In this document: positions 41,989 to 51,151 of the stretch, piece by piece
Layout of the letters: every line of letters starts with the position of its first letter
Position numbering within the stretch: the first letter of the stretch is position 1
DNA from: Brevibacillus_C sp046036945
Lineage (GTDB): Bacteria; Bacillota; Bacilli; Brevibacillales; Brevibacillaceae
Reading direction: 5' to 3'
Assembly (NCBI RefSeq): GCF_046036945.1
Contig: NZ_JBJQOQ010000018.1
Span: 34,763 to 98,762 of the forward strand
DNA length: 64,000 bases
The notes under the pieces: model-generated
Database searches by the model: none
What the model was told of the DNA's origin: nothing
What the model saw: only the letters and a program-made list of their open reading frames with translations
Translations under genes and position numbers: made by a program

Positions 41989-42005
41989 GTTAGGAGGCAA
42001 CGGCA

Positions 42006-44123
42006 ATGGAAGAATACCGTATCAAGGGCCTTTCGTGTGCGCATTGTACCCAGGGTCTCGAAGAACAAATCCGCAAGTTGAAACACGGCCAAAGCGCCAA
42101 ATTAAGCTACAACACCGGAAAATTGACGGTAGATGGCAAGGTGGAGCTGGAGCAGGTCGAAAAAATCCTGCGGACAGAAGGCGCCTATATCGAAAAAGCG
42201 GGACATGACCACTCCGGAGCGGAACACGGCCATGAGCATGACCACACCCATGGGGGCGCAAAATTGAAATACCTGTTGATTGCCTCTGCCGTAGTCTACC
42301 TTTTGGCGCTGCTGCTACAGGATCGGGCGAGCGACATCGCCGTCATCAGCATGTACCTGTTTGCCATGGCGATCAGCGGCTATACGACCTTTATCAAAGG
42401 GGTAAAAAATCTCTTCCGCTTCCAATTCACGATCGATACGTTGATGACGATCGCCCTCGTCGGCGCGGTTGGCATCGGGGAATGGAAAGAGGCAACGCTC
42501 GTCGCCATTCTGTTCGGTCTTAACGAGCTGTTGGAAGGATACGGGATGGAAAAGGCCCGCCGTTCCATGGAAAGCCTGCTGCAGATTGCTCCTAAGGAAG
42601 CGACTTTGATCCAAAACGGTACAGAGACGGTGGTACCGATCGCCTCGCTGGCAGCGGGCGACGTCGTGCTCGTACGGTCTGGGGAGAAGATCCCGTCAGA
42701 CGGCATTGTCATCGAGGGGAAAAGCTCGGTCAACGAGGCGGCCATCACCGGTGAATCACTGCCAATCGAGAAGGCAGCCGGCGAGCCGGTCTTTGGCGGC
42801 AGCCTGAATAACGAGGGAGTGCTCAAAGTCCGGATTGAAAAAGCGTACGAGGATTCATCCCTGGCCAAAATCCTTCACCTGGTGGAAGAAGCCCAGGAGA
42901 CGAAGACGCCCCTTGAGTTGTTTATCAACCGATTTGCCAAGTACTACACTCCCTTGATCATTCTCGTGGCAATCCTGGTCATCTTTATTCCGCCGCTGTT
43001 CTTGCAGGGGGGATGGCATGAGTGGCTTTATCAAGGGCTGGCCGTCCTGATCGTCGGGTGTCCATGCGCGCTGATCCTCTCTTCTCCGATCGCGATCGTC
43101 TCCGGGATTACCCGTAACGCTCGCAATGGCATTCTGATTAAAGGCGGCGTCTTCCTGGAGCAATTGGGCCGGATCGACACCATCGCCTTTGACAAGACCG
43201 GCACTTTGACCAGAGGTGAGCCCCACGTCGAAAAAACGCTCGTCTACGACGACCAGCGTTTCTACGAGACCGCCGCCGCCATTGAGAAATCCTCCTCTCA
43301 CCCGCTGGCAAAGGCGATCATGCGCGAGATCGAGCAAAGAGGAATCTCCGCCATCGATCCCGACGAGATCGAGACGGTGTCAGGCAGAGGGGTCCGGGCC
43401 AGGATCAACGGGGAGGTCTTCTGGGCCGGCAATGAGCAAAGCATCTCCCACATCCCTATCCCGGAAGAGATCCGGCAGGACATCGACCGGTTAAAAGAAG
43501 ACGGACTGACCCTGGTTTTGGTTGCTGACAGCCAATCTGTCCTGGGACTCTTCGGGATCGCCGATCAGATTCGCGACGAGAGCCGGGAAGTCATTGCCGC
43601 CCTCCATCGTCTGGGTGTCCGCCATACGGTCATGCTCACCGGCGATCACCAAAAAACAGCGGCCAAAACCGCCAAGGCAGTAGGAATCTCGCAGTATTAC
43701 AGCAGCCTGCTGCCGGATGAAAAAGTCGAAAAAATCAAGGACCTGGCCAGCCAGGGAAATGTAGCAATGGTCGGGGACGGCATCAACGACGCTCCAGCGC
43801 TTGCTTCCGCCCAGCTCGGGATCGCCATGGGCAAAGGGACGGACAGTGCCATCGAGACGGCTGATATCGTGCTGATGCAGGACCATCTCGGCAAGCTGCC
43901 GGAAGCCGTCTCCATCGCCAAACAGGTGAACCGGATCATCAAAGGCAACATCGCGATTGCCTTGGGATTAAAAATCATTGCCCTGCTCTTGACCATCCCC
44001 GGTCTGCTGACGCTCTGGATCGCCATTCTGTCCGACATGGGCGCGACGATCCTGGTTACGCTGATCAGCCTGACGATCTTGCTGGAGAGGAAACCCTCTC
44101 CTGCCTCCCGTTCCTCCCTGTGA
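42006..44123 (+). CDS. P1B-2-type heavy-metal-exporting ATPase (Zn/Cd/Pb)
   Basis: A 705-residue P-type ATPase. One HMA domain at the N-terminus has GLSCAHC (Cys11, Cys14), followed by a His-rich stretch (about residues 67-83). Then TGES (phosphatase), CPCAL in TM6, DKTGTLT (phosphorylated Asp), SSHPLA, TGDHQKTA and GDGINDAPAL. A Lys in TM7 (LGLKIIALLL) and Asp-x-Gly in TM8 (SDMGATI) place it in the zinc/cadmium/lead group. It pumps metal out of the cytoplasm and is co-transcribed with the CzrA-like sensor. A strong terminator overlaps the stop. Confidence 0.95.
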   Translation: MEEYRIKGLSCAHCTQGLEEQIRKLKHGQSAKLSYNTGKLTVDGKVELEQVEKILRTEGAYIEKAGHDHSGAEHGHEHDHTHGGAKLKYLLIASAVVYLLALLLQDRASDIAVISMYLFAMAISGYTTFIKGVKNLFRFQFTIDTLMTIALVGAVGIGEWKEATLVAILFGLNELLEGYGMEKARRSMESLLQIAPKEATLIQNGTETVVPIASLAAGDVVLVRSGEKIPSDGIVIEGKSSVNEAAITGESLPIEKAAGEPVFGGSLNNEGVLKVRIEKAYEDSSLAKILHLVEEAQETKTPLELFINRFAKYYTPLIILVAILVIFIPPLFLQGGWHEWLYQGLAVLIVGCPCALILSSPIAIVSGITRNARNGILIKGGVFLEQLGRIDTIAFDKTGTLTRGEPHVEKTLVYDDQRFYETAAAIEKSSSHPLAKAIMREIEQRGISAIDPDEIETVSGRGVRARINGEVFWAGNEQSISHIPIPEEIRQDIDRLKEDGLTLVLVADSQSVLGLFGIADQIRDESREVIAALHRLGVRHTVMLTGDHQKTAAKTAKAVGISQYYSSLLPDEKVEKIKDLASQGNVAMVGDGINDAPALASAQLGIAMGKGTDSAIETADIVLMQDHLGKLPEAVSIAKQVNRIIKGNIAIALGLKIIALLLTIPGLLTLWIAILSDMGATILVTLISLTILLERKPSPASRSSL

Positions 44124-44139
44124 GGGACGGGACTTTTTT
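44107..44139. terminator. Terminator of the metal ATPase gene
   Basis: CCCGTTCC (44107-44114) pairs with GGGACGGG (44124-44131), followed by ACTTTTTT. The ATPase stop codon lies in the loop. Confidence 0.85.
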
Positions 44140-46147
44140 ATACCACCTGACAAACCAGCCACGTTTCGATCTCCGAAGGCTCCATCGGCTTTCCATAGTA
44201 AAAACCTTGCATGATGTTGCAGCCTGAGGTGCGTAAAAACTGAATCTGGTCTTCGCTCTCTACTCCTTCGGCGACCAGCTCCAACTCCAATTGGGAGGCC
44301 ATCGTAATGATCGCACGGGCTATTGCCCGCTTGGAAGGGGAATCCTGGTCGATCAAATGCCGATCGATTTTCAGGGTGTCGATCGGAATCTGGTCGATCG
44401 TTCCAAGCGAGGAGTAGCCTGAGCCGAAATCGTCCAGTGAAATGCGGACTCCCAATGCCTTCACTTCCTGAAGCTGTCGATTGATATCCGCAACGTCGTA
44501 GAGCACGATCGTTTCGGTAATCTCCAACTCCAGCAAAGCCGGAGAAAGGCCGGTAAGATTCAGCGCGTCACGGACCATGTTGAACAGATTTTGACTTTCG
44601 AATACGTGAACGGGCAGATTTACAGATACGGGCAGCTGCCGCAGCCCCTCATCCTTCCACGCCTTGTTCTGCCGGCATGCTTCTTCCAAAACCCAGCGCG
44701 TCATGGCATTGATTGCGCCTGTTTCCTCAGCGATCGGGATAAACTCCCCCGGGGCAATAATCCCTAGCTTGGGATGCCTCCACCGCATAAGCGCCTCCCA
44801 GCCGACCGGCTGGTCGATCGCGACGTTCCATTTAGGCTGATAAACCAAGTAAAATTCCCCGTGTTCCAGCGCTTTGCGAAGGTCTTTTTCCAGCTCCATC
44901 CGGCGGATCAGACGCTGATCCATGTCGGTGTCGAACAGGCGATACCTGTTTTTCCCAGAACCTTTCGCCGTGTACATGGCGGTGTCTGCCCTTTTCAGCA
45001 GTGTCCCGCGGTCCGATCCATGCAGCGGCGCCAAGCTGACCCCGACGCTGGCGGTGATGTATAGTTCGTTTCCCTCGAGGTGATAAGGTTTTTTGATCGT
45101 TTCCAGGATGCGCGATGCCAATTCCTCAGCCTGCTGCCGGCCGCACTCATTCGCCACGACGAGGAACTCGTCACCTCCCAAGCGGAACACCTGTTGTTTC
45201 TCATTCAAAAACAATTGCAGTCTCCTGCCCGCTTCCTGAACCAACAGGTCACCAATATCGTGACCTAACGTATCATTTATCGTCTTAAACTGGTCCAAAT
45301 CGATAAACAGCACGGCAGCCTCTTTCGATTTTTCCACAACCTCGTCAAAATAGCGGTTCAATTCATACCGGTTGGGCAGTCCGGTCAGTTGATCGCGATA
45401 GGCCATTTTTTCCAGCACATGGCGATCAAAATACATCGCTCCCAGCGAGACCATCAAAATAAAAAAGGTGCTCACGGTCACGCCGGCCAACAACGCAGGA
45501 TTGAATATTTCATCTGTCGGCGGTGCTTCCGGAACCGGAGGTACACACCAAAACTGCGAAGACTTCATCGCGGTGTAATGCATGCCGAAAATAGCCGTTC
45601 CCATCACAACCGCCGAGGTCCACTTCCACCAGCTGGAGGACGGTGTATGGCGAAACCGAAGAAACAGCAGCAGGGCCGAATACGAAGCGGCAAAGGCGAT
45701 GAGCACCGAGAGGCACCAATAATACGAATCGTACACGACCTGCGCGGGCAGCTGCATCGCGCTCATCCCGGTGTAGTGCATCGCGACGATCCCGCTGGCC
45801 ATAAAAAAACCGCCAATGCCGATGTTTTTCCATCCGACCTGCTTTGGCATCGTAATGTAAAAAGCGATGAAAGAAGCGACGATGCTGGCGAGCATAGACA
45901 AGACCGTTATCCCGATATCATAGTGAACCTTCACAGTAAGATGTAAGGCGAGCATGCCGACAAAATGCATCGACCAAACGCCGCTGCCCATCACACATGA
46001 ACCGGCGATCAGCCACGTTATTTGAGACCTCCCCTGCGCCCGGGAAATCTTGCTCGCCAAATTTAACGCCGAGTACGAAGCCACTACCGCAATAACAAAC
46101 GACAACAACACGATCCATTTATTGTAATATCCTTCAAGCAGGATCAT
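44138..46147 (-). CDS. MHYT-GGDEF-EAL cyclic-di-GMP protein
   Basis: A 669-residue membrane protein. Residues 1-235 hold seven membrane helices of the MHYT type with three metal-binding motifs (WSMHFVGML, AMHYTGMSAM, GMHYTAMKS), thought to sense oxygen, CO or NO through copper. A GGDEF domain (about 250-405, intact FRLGGDEF) and an EAL domain (about 420-665, intact GWEALMRWRHP and LDDFGSGYSS) follow. The RxxD inhibitory site before GGDEF is absent. Both synthesis and hydrolysis of c-di-GMP are possible. It is like YkoW without PAS. It converges with the metal ATPase gene. Confidence 0.93.
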   Translation of the reverse strand: MILLEGYYNKWIVLLSFVIAVVASYSALNLASKISRAQGRSQITWLIAGSCVMGSGVWSMHFVGMLALHLTVKVHYDIGITVLSMLASIVASFIAFYITMPKQVGWKNIGIGGFFMASGIVAMHYTGMSAMQLPAQVVYDSYYWCLSVLIAFAASYSALLLFLRFRHTPSSSWWKWTSAVVMGTAIFGMHYTAMKSSQFWCVPPVPEAPPTDEIFNPALLAGVTVSTFFILMVSLGAMYFDRHVLEKMAYRDQLTGLPNRYELNRYFDEVVEKSKEAAVLFIDLDQFKTINDTLGHDIGDLLVQEAGRRLQLFLNEKQQVFRLGGDEFLVVANECGRQQAEELASRILETIKKPYHLEGNELYITASVGVSLAPLHGSDRGTLLKRADTAMYTAKGSGKNRYRLFDTDMDQRLIRRMELEKDLRKALEHGEFYLVYQPKWNVAIDQPVGWEALMRWRHPKLGIIAPGEFIPIAEETGAINAMTRWVLEEACRQNKAWKDEGLRQLPVSVNLPVHVFESQNLFNMVRDALNLTGLSPALLELEITETIVLYDVADINRQLQEVKALGVRISLDDFGSGYSSLGTIDQIPIDTLKIDRHLIDQDSPSKRAIARAIITMASQLELELVAEGVESEDQIQFLRTSGCNIMQGFYYGKPMEPSEIETWLVCQVV

Positions 46148-46386
46148 AGTTTCTTCCCTTCTTGTTGAAACAACTTAGTTTACTAACACATATTTTCCAA
46201 CATGTTTGCCGCTATTTCTCCCCTTGGCGGTCCTGTTTTTTTCTTTCGCGACAGGCCACTGCAGACCTACCTATTTCACCATGTTCAACTGAACAATTTC
46301 TGAACAAGAATCCCCCTAAAACTTATCTCTTTGTCATCATAACCCTGACACTTCGACGAGAGTCAGGTGATTCCTTTTTGCCCGCC
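46148..46386. other. Intergenic region between the c-di-GMP gene and the ALDH terminator
   Basis: About 240 bases, A/T-rich near the MHYT gene. TTGGAA-N17-TAAGTT on the minus strand about 40 bases before the start is a weak promoter candidate. A GTTGTTTCAAC hairpin lies next to it. No gene is seen. Confidence 0.4.
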
Positions 46387-46418
46387 AAAAAAAGACTTGA
46401 GCGCCGCACGCTCAAGTC
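46387..46418 (-). terminator. Terminator of the 14-gene sigma-54 operon
   Basis: GACTTGAGCG (46394-46403) pairs with CGCTCAAGTC (46409-46418), ten perfect pairs with a five-base loop. The minus strand continues with seven T's. It starts eleven bases past the aldehyde dehydrogenase stop. Confidence 0.95.
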
Positions 46419-46428
46419 ATCCGTCCAT

Positions 46429-47859
46429 TTAGATTTGAATCGAAACAAACTTCGTCTCAAGGAAATCATCCAACCCGTGCGGACCGCCTTCCCGGCCCAT
46501 ACCGCTCTCCTTCCAGCCGCCAAACGGCCCCTGAACAGTCGTCGGAACCGGATCGTTGCACCCTACCATTCCATACTCCAGCGCCTCGTACACCCGGATG
46601 GCCCGCCCCAGGTCACGGGTGTAAAAATAGGCCGCCAAGCCGTAATTTGTCTGGTTCGCCTTGGCGATGACCTCTTCTTCCGACTCGAACGAATAAATGG
46701 GGGCAACCGGTCCAAACGTCTCTTCCGTGGAAATCATCATCCCCTCTGAGACGTTTGCCAGGATGGTCGGCTTGTAGAATGTGCCCGCGCCAGGCTGGCA
46801 CTTCTCCCCGCCGCTGATCAACCTGGCCCCTTTTGAAAGGGCGTCTTCTACATGTTCATGCACCTTGAGCAGCCCCTGCTCATCGATGACCGGACCGATG
46901 TCCGTCGTCTCCTCCAACCCGTTGCCGACGACCATGTTTTCTACCTTCGCCTTGAACAGGGCGGTGAACTCCTCCACTACCGGCGACTGCACATAGATGC
47001 GGTTGGCGCAGATACAAGTCTGCCCAGTGTTGCGAAACTTGTTGGCAATCGCTCCTTCGACCGCCTTTTCCAGATCGGCGTCGGCAAATACGATAAACGG
47101 GGCATGACCGCCCAGTTCCATCGACACCCGCTTTACCTGATCAGCGGCATCCCGCAAGAGCAGTTTGCCTACCTCTGTCGAGCCGGTGAACGTAATCTTG
47201 CGGATCTTGTGGTTGCCTAACAGCGCTTTGCCGATCTTGCCGGAGCTGCCCACGACGAGGTTGGCCACGCCATCCGGCAATCCGGCTTCCTGGGCAATCT
47301 CAAAGAGCATGGCGGCACAGCCCGGCGTTTGGGTAGCCGGCTTGAGCACCGCCGTGCAGCCGGCGGCAAGAGCCGGCGCCAGCTTGCGGGTGACCATCGA
47401 CAGCGGAAAGTTCCACGGCGTAATCGCGGCGACCGGACCAACGGCCTGCCGGATGGTAAGAAGCCGCTTGTTGGCAAAGGATGACGGGATCGTCTCGCCG
47501 TACGTTCTTTTCGCCTCTTCCGCATTCCACTGTACGTAATCCGCCGCGCTTTGGACCTCGCCTCTCGCTTCGCGGATCGGCTTGCCCATCTCCAGCGTAA
47601 TCGTCCGGGCCAGTTCTTCTTTCCGCTCCAGCATGAGCTGATACATCTTCATCAAGATGGCCGCGCGCTCCTTGGCAGGTGTTTGCGACCACTTGGGAAA
47701 GGCGTCCGCGGCCGCTTCTACAGCCAATTCGGCATCGCGATCGTCGCCATAAGCGACCCGCCAGACTGCTTCCCGCGTAGCCGGGTTGATGACCTCATAC
47801 GAATCCCCTGACTGAGAGGACACCCATTTTCCGCCGATAAACAACTGGTAATTTTTCAC
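46429..47859 (-). CDS. NAD(P)-dependent aldehyde dehydrogenase, succinate-semialdehyde-dehydrogenase-like
   Basis: A 476-residue aldehyde dehydrogenase of the GabD group. The catalytic Cys is in NTGQTCICANRIY and the general-base Glu in SMELGGHAPF; ITPWNFPLSM and FTGSTEVGKLL form the cofactor site. AGAGG lies eight bases before the GTG at 47859 (a GTG at 47868 is too close). It oxidises an aldehyde, possibly a semialdehyde, to the acid. It is the last gene of the sigma-54 operon, 27 bases after the SDR gene, and would supply the acid for the divergent acyl-CoA ligase. The true substrate is open. Confidence 0.9.
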   Translation of the reverse strand: MKNYQLFIGGKWVSSQSGDSYEVINPATREAVWRVAYGDDRDAELAVEAAADAFPKWSQTPAKERAAILMKMYQLMLERKEELARTITLEMGKPIREARGEVQSAADYVQWNAEEAKRTYGETIPSSFANKRLLTIRQAVGPVAAITPWNFPLSMVTRKLAPALAAGCTAVLKPATQTPGCAAMLFEIAQEAGLPDGVANLVVGSSGKIGKALLGNHKIRKITFTGSTEVGKLLLRDAADQVKRVSMELGGHAPFIVFADADLEKAVEGAIANKFRNTGQTCICANRIYVQSPVVEEFTALFKAKVENMVVGNGLEETTDIGPVIDEQGLLKVHEHVEDALSKGARLISGGEKCQPGAGTFYKPTILANVSEGMMISTEETFGPVAPIYSFESEEEVIAKANQTNYGLAAYFYTRDLGRAIRVYEALEYGMVGCNDPVPTTVQGPFGGWKESGMGREGGPHGLDDFLETKFVSIQI

Positions 47860-47886
47860 ATTGACCACCTCTTTATTTTTTCGCGA

Positions 47887-48633
47887 TCAGGCCATGACCC
47901 AGCCGCCGTCCACGTTAAGCACGGCGCCTGTAATGTAGGCAGCCTTTTCGCTGATCAAAAACGCAGCTGCAGCGGCAATGTCCGCCGGAGTCCCAAACCT
48001 TCCGCTGGCGATTTGCGACAGGATCGCATCGTTCGCTCCCGTTCCTGCCGCCGCCATCATTTCCGTTTCAATCCGTCCTGGAGCGATCGCATTGACCGTG
48101 ATTCCGTAGGGTGCCAGTTCCCCCGCAGCGGCCTTGGTCAACCCGATCAGTCCCGCCTTCGTGGCGGCGTAGTGCGAGCCCGAAACGGAAATGTAGCTTT
48201 TCGCCGCGATGGAAGAAATATTGACAATCCGCCCAAAATTCTGCTTGATCATGTAAGGGGATACTGCCCTGGTCAGGTGAAAAGCTCCGTTTAAATTCAC
48301 CTCGACGACGCGCTGCCACTCGCGGGGATCCACCTCGTACACCGGAACCTTGCTCCCTGCCCTTTTGGGCGAAATGCCTGCGTTATTCACCAGGATGTCG
48401 ACGCTCCCCAAGCTGTTTGCCGTCCGGGAGACAAACTCTGACACCGCTTGGTAATCGGCTATGTCACATACCTGCACAGAAGCGTTAGGCCCGATCTCCC
48501 GGGCCGTCTGAGCAGCCAAGCCTTCGTCTATGTCATTGATGACGACGTGAATTCCCAAGGACGCCAATTCTTTGGCGATCCCCTTGCCGATACCCCTGCC
48601 TCCGCCTGACACGATCGCGACCCGATTGTTCAT
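47887..48633 (-). CDS. SDR-family oxidoreductase (FabG-like)
   Basis: A 248-residue classical short-chain dehydrogenase: SGGGRGIGKGIA (cofactor), DILVNNAGISP, the catalytic Ser in VNISSIAA-SYISVSGSHY and Tyr/Lys in HYAATKAG. The C-terminus has GAVLNVDGGWVMA. It interconverts an alcohol and a ketone with NAD(P)H. The Asp in VINDIDEG after beta-2 favours NAD. It lies 22 bases after the nitroreductase gene in the sigma-54 operon, so a catabolic dehydrogenase role fits better than fatty acid synthesis. Confidence 0.88.
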   Translation of the reverse strand: MNNRVAIVSGGGRGIGKGIAKELASLGIHVVINDIDEGLAAQTAREIGPNASVQVCDIADYQAVSEFVSRTANSLGSVDILVNNAGISPKRAGSKVPVYEVDPREWQRVVEVNLNGAFHLTRAVSPYMIKQNFGRIVNISSIAAKSYISVSGSHYAATKAGLIGLTKAAAGELAPYGITVNAIAPGRIETEMMAAAGTGANDAILSQIASGRFGTPADIAAAAAFLISEKAAYITGAVLNVDGGWVMA

Positions 48634-48655
48634 CCATCCACCTCGACCTGTTCAT

Positions 48656-49414
48656 TTACGTCAGATGAAACCCTTGCTTCGCAAGAAACTCCCTCATGTG
48701 CCCCCTCCGCTTTTCCGCCAAAAACTGGGCCATCGTCTTCGACCAGTTGCTCTGCTTGTTGTTGCCAGACCTCGATGAATAATATGCCTGCATCGTCTGG
48801 TCATATGCGTGAATAACCCCCTGGTAGTGCTCTTCCCCGTATTCATTCTCATGCAGGATCGCCTCAACAGGCAGCCGGGGCTTTACCTGATGGGTCTCTG
48901 CCGGCACTCCCAGGCACATCCCGAACAGCGGAAACACTTTGTCAGGCAGTCTGACAATCTCGCTGATCGGCCCCGGATTGTTGCGGACACCTCCGATGTA
49001 GCAGCCGCCGTATCCGAGTGATTCGGCAGCAGTCAGCGCATTTTGCGCCATGAGAGCCGTATCTACCACACCGACGATAAAATTTTCCACGGTGTCGTGC
49101 TGGATGCGGACGCCCTGTTTGGCCGCGGCGTATTCTGTCCGCTTCCAATCGACGCAAAACAGCAGAAAGACCGGGCAGTCGTTAACATGTCCCTGATTGT
49201 TGGCAAGCCTGGCGATCTGCTCTTTTTTGTCCCGATCCGTCACAAGGATGATCGAATACGCCTGAACGAAATTGGAAGAAGCCGCTCCCTGCGCCGCCTT
49301 GATAATTTCGAGCAAGTCAGAGCGCGGTATCGGATCTGTCGTATACTTGCGGATGGAACGGTGATTCTGCATCACTTTGATCGTCTCTGATAGCCCTTGC
49401 CCTTTTCTTTGCAT
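48656..49414 (-). CDS. FMN-dependent NADPH oxidoreductase (nitroreductase family, NfrA-like)
   Basis: A 252-residue flavin reductase of the FRP/NfsA/NfrA type: NHRSIRKYTTDPIP and AAQGAASSNFVQAYSII bind FMN, and SLGYGGCYIGGVRNNP is a family hallmark. It reduces nitro groups, quinones or flavins with NAD(P)H. AGGGGAG lies before the ATG at 49414, although the frame extends to 49447. Within the operon it may reduce an activated double bond or keep flavin reduced; which is not known. Confidence 0.85.
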   Translation of the reverse strand: MQRKGQGLSETIKVMQNHRSIRKYTTDPIPRSDLLEIIKAAQGAASSNFVQAYSIILVTDRDKKEQIARLANNQGHVNDCPVFLLFCVDWKRTEYAAAKQGVRIQHDTVENFIVGVVDTALMAQNALTAAESLGYGGCYIGGVRNNPGPISEIVRLPDKVFPLFGMCLGVPAETHQVKPRLPVEAILHENEYGEEHYQGVIHAYDQTMQAYYSSRSGNNKQSNWSKTMAQFLAEKRRGHMREFLAKQGFHLT

Positions 49415-49433
49415 CCCTTCTCCCCTCCCTTGT

Positions 49434-50441
49434 TCAGTTCCTCGCATCCAATACAGGCTTCAACACCTTTTGCTGCAAAGCATCCGCGAACGCTTGACCC
49501 GCCTGTGCAAGCGGATAGATTGAAACCATCTGCCGCAGCTGGGGTTCATACTGCTGCAAGATCCCAAAAGCCCGGGTATAATCGGCGGGGCGGCACCCGT
49601 AGCTGGTCAAAAGCTGCCATTCATTGCGGACGGCCCTGGTCAGAAAAAGCTCGACGCTCGCTTCGTACAAGGCGACAAACACCGCCCTTCCCCCTTTTTT
49701 CAGCGTTTCCAGACTCGCCTGTACGCCTTGGGGAGATCCGGAACACTCAAAGACGACGTCTGCTTTGTCCCTGATCCCGTCGGATTCACCCTCGACATGG
49801 GGGACCATTCCGAAGGTTGCGGCGTGGACCAGACGAGTCTCACGATCCTTCGGCAATCCGGCGACGATCACTTCGGCGCCGAGCGATCGGCAGACGATTC
49901 CCGTGAAAAAGCCGATGATGCCTGCCCCTTGTACGAGGATCCGCTCTCCCGCTCTCACCTTGCCAATCGCTTCCACGGCGTGGACGGCGATCGACATCGG
50001 TTCTGCCAGACTGGCCGCCAGATTGGACAGCGTAGCGGGGACTTCCCGGACAAAGCGGGAGCGGCACTTGACGTACCGGGCCATGCCGCCGTCAAAATGC
50101 AGCCCGATGACCTGCAGCCGCTCACATATATGGGTTCGTCCGCTGCGGCATGTCGGACACTCCCCGCAGTATTGAATCGATTCCACCGTCACACGCTTGT
50201 GCAGGAGGGAACCAGCCCCGCCTCCCCCCTCCACGACAACACCTGACAGCTCATGCCCGAGTATCCTCGGCCCCTGGACGAATTCGTATCCGGGCGCGTG
50301 GTTGTACGCGTGCAAATCGCTGCCGCAAACTCCGCAATAGTCTACGCGAATCAGCACCTCATCGGCGGACAGCTGCGGCTGTTCGACGCTCTTCACGACG
50401 ATTTCGCCTTTTTGCCTGGTCTTCACTGCGGCTAACATCAT
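49434..50441 (-). CDS. Zinc-dependent medium-chain alcohol dehydrogenase
   Basis: A 335-residue MDR-family dehydrogenase. Catalytic zinc ligands are in DYCGVCGSDLH and LGHELSG; the structural zinc is held by CGECPTCRSGRTHIC. The cofactor site is VQGAGIIGFFTG. It resembles threonine, sorbitol and butanediol dehydrogenases. AGGTGAG precedes two adjacent ATGs. It follows livF by five bases in the sigma-54 operon and probably oxidises a hydroxyl of the imported compound. Confidence 0.9.
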   Translation of the reverse strand: MMLAAVKTRQKGEIVVKSVEQPQLSADEVLIRVDYCGVCGSDLHAYNHAPGYEFVQGPRILGHELSGVVVEGGGGAGSLLHKRVTVESIQYCGECPTCRSGRTHICERLQVIGLHFDGGMARYVKCRSRFVREVPATLSNLAASLAEPMSIAVHAVEAIGKVRAGERILVQGAGIIGFFTGIVCRSLGAEVIVAGLPKDRETRLVHAATFGMVPHVEGESDGIRDKADVVFECSGSPQGVQASLETLKKGGRAVFVALYEASVELFLTRAVRNEWQLLTSYGCRPADYTRAFGILQQYEPQLRQMVSIYPLAQAGQAFADALQQKVLKPVLDARN

Positions 50442-50446
50442 CTCAC

Positions 50447-51151
50447 CTACATTCCCAGGTACGCTCGTTTTAGATAGGGGTTGCCCAGCAGTTCAGCAGC
50501 GCTTCCCGCCAGGGCAATCCGCCCATTTTCCAGCACAAATCCCGCATTCGACAGCGCCAGCGAGTGTCCCACATTTTGTTCCACCAGCAAAATCGTGATG
50601 CCGGCGTCCCTGATTTTTTTCAACACCTCAAACAATTTCTGCACCATAATCGGCGCCAATCCCAAGGACAACTCATCGATCATCAGCAGCTTGGGGCTGC
50701 CCATCAAGCCCCGGGCGATCGCGCACATCTGCTGTTCACCGCCGCTCATCGACGCCGCCAGCTGCTTTTTTCGCTCCCGCAGGATCGGAAAAAACGTGTA
50801 GACCATCTCCAGATTCTTTTTAAAATCCCTTCTGGCCCGCTTGGAGTAAGCGCCGAGTTCCAGGTTTTCTTCGACCGACATGAACGAAAACAGCTTTCTT
50901 CCCTCCGGGACCTGAACGATCCCCAGCTCGACGATCTCGTGCGGATCCCTGCCCTGAATCTCTTCATTGCGGTAGATGATTTTCCCCGACGAGAGTTTTT
51001 CCAGACCGGAAATCGCATTGATCGTCGTCGATTTTCCCGCAGCATTGGCGCCCAGCAGCGCGACAATCTCCCCCTCGCCGATCTGCAGGCTGACATCCCA
51101 GAGCGCCTGTACGTCACCGTAAAACAGATTTGCCTTGTCTACTTTAAGCAA
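50447..51151 (-). CDS. livF: Branched-chain amino acid-type ABC transporter ATPase LivF
   Basis: A 234-residue ATPase: Walker A GANAAGKSTTI, signature MSGGEQQMCAIARGL, Walker B LLMIDELSLGL. The LivF-specific C-terminus (NPYLKRAYLGM) is present. It starts at a TTG overlapping the end of livG by eight bases, so it is translationally coupled. With LivG it drives import through LivHM. The Liv family takes up branched-chain amino acids but also amides, urea and aromatic or alicyclic acids. Confidence 0.93.
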   Translation of the reverse strand: MLKVDKANLFYGDVQALWDVSLQIGEGEIVALLGANAAGKSTTINAISGLEKLSSGKIIYRNEEIQGRDPHEIVELGIVQVPEGRKLFSFMSVEENLELGAYSKRARRDFKKNLEMVYTFFPILRERKKQLAASMSGGEQQMCAIARGLMGSPKLLMIDELSLGLAPIMVQKLFEVLKKIRDAGITILLVEQNVGHSLALSNAGFVLENGRIALAGSAAELLGNPYLKRAYLGM

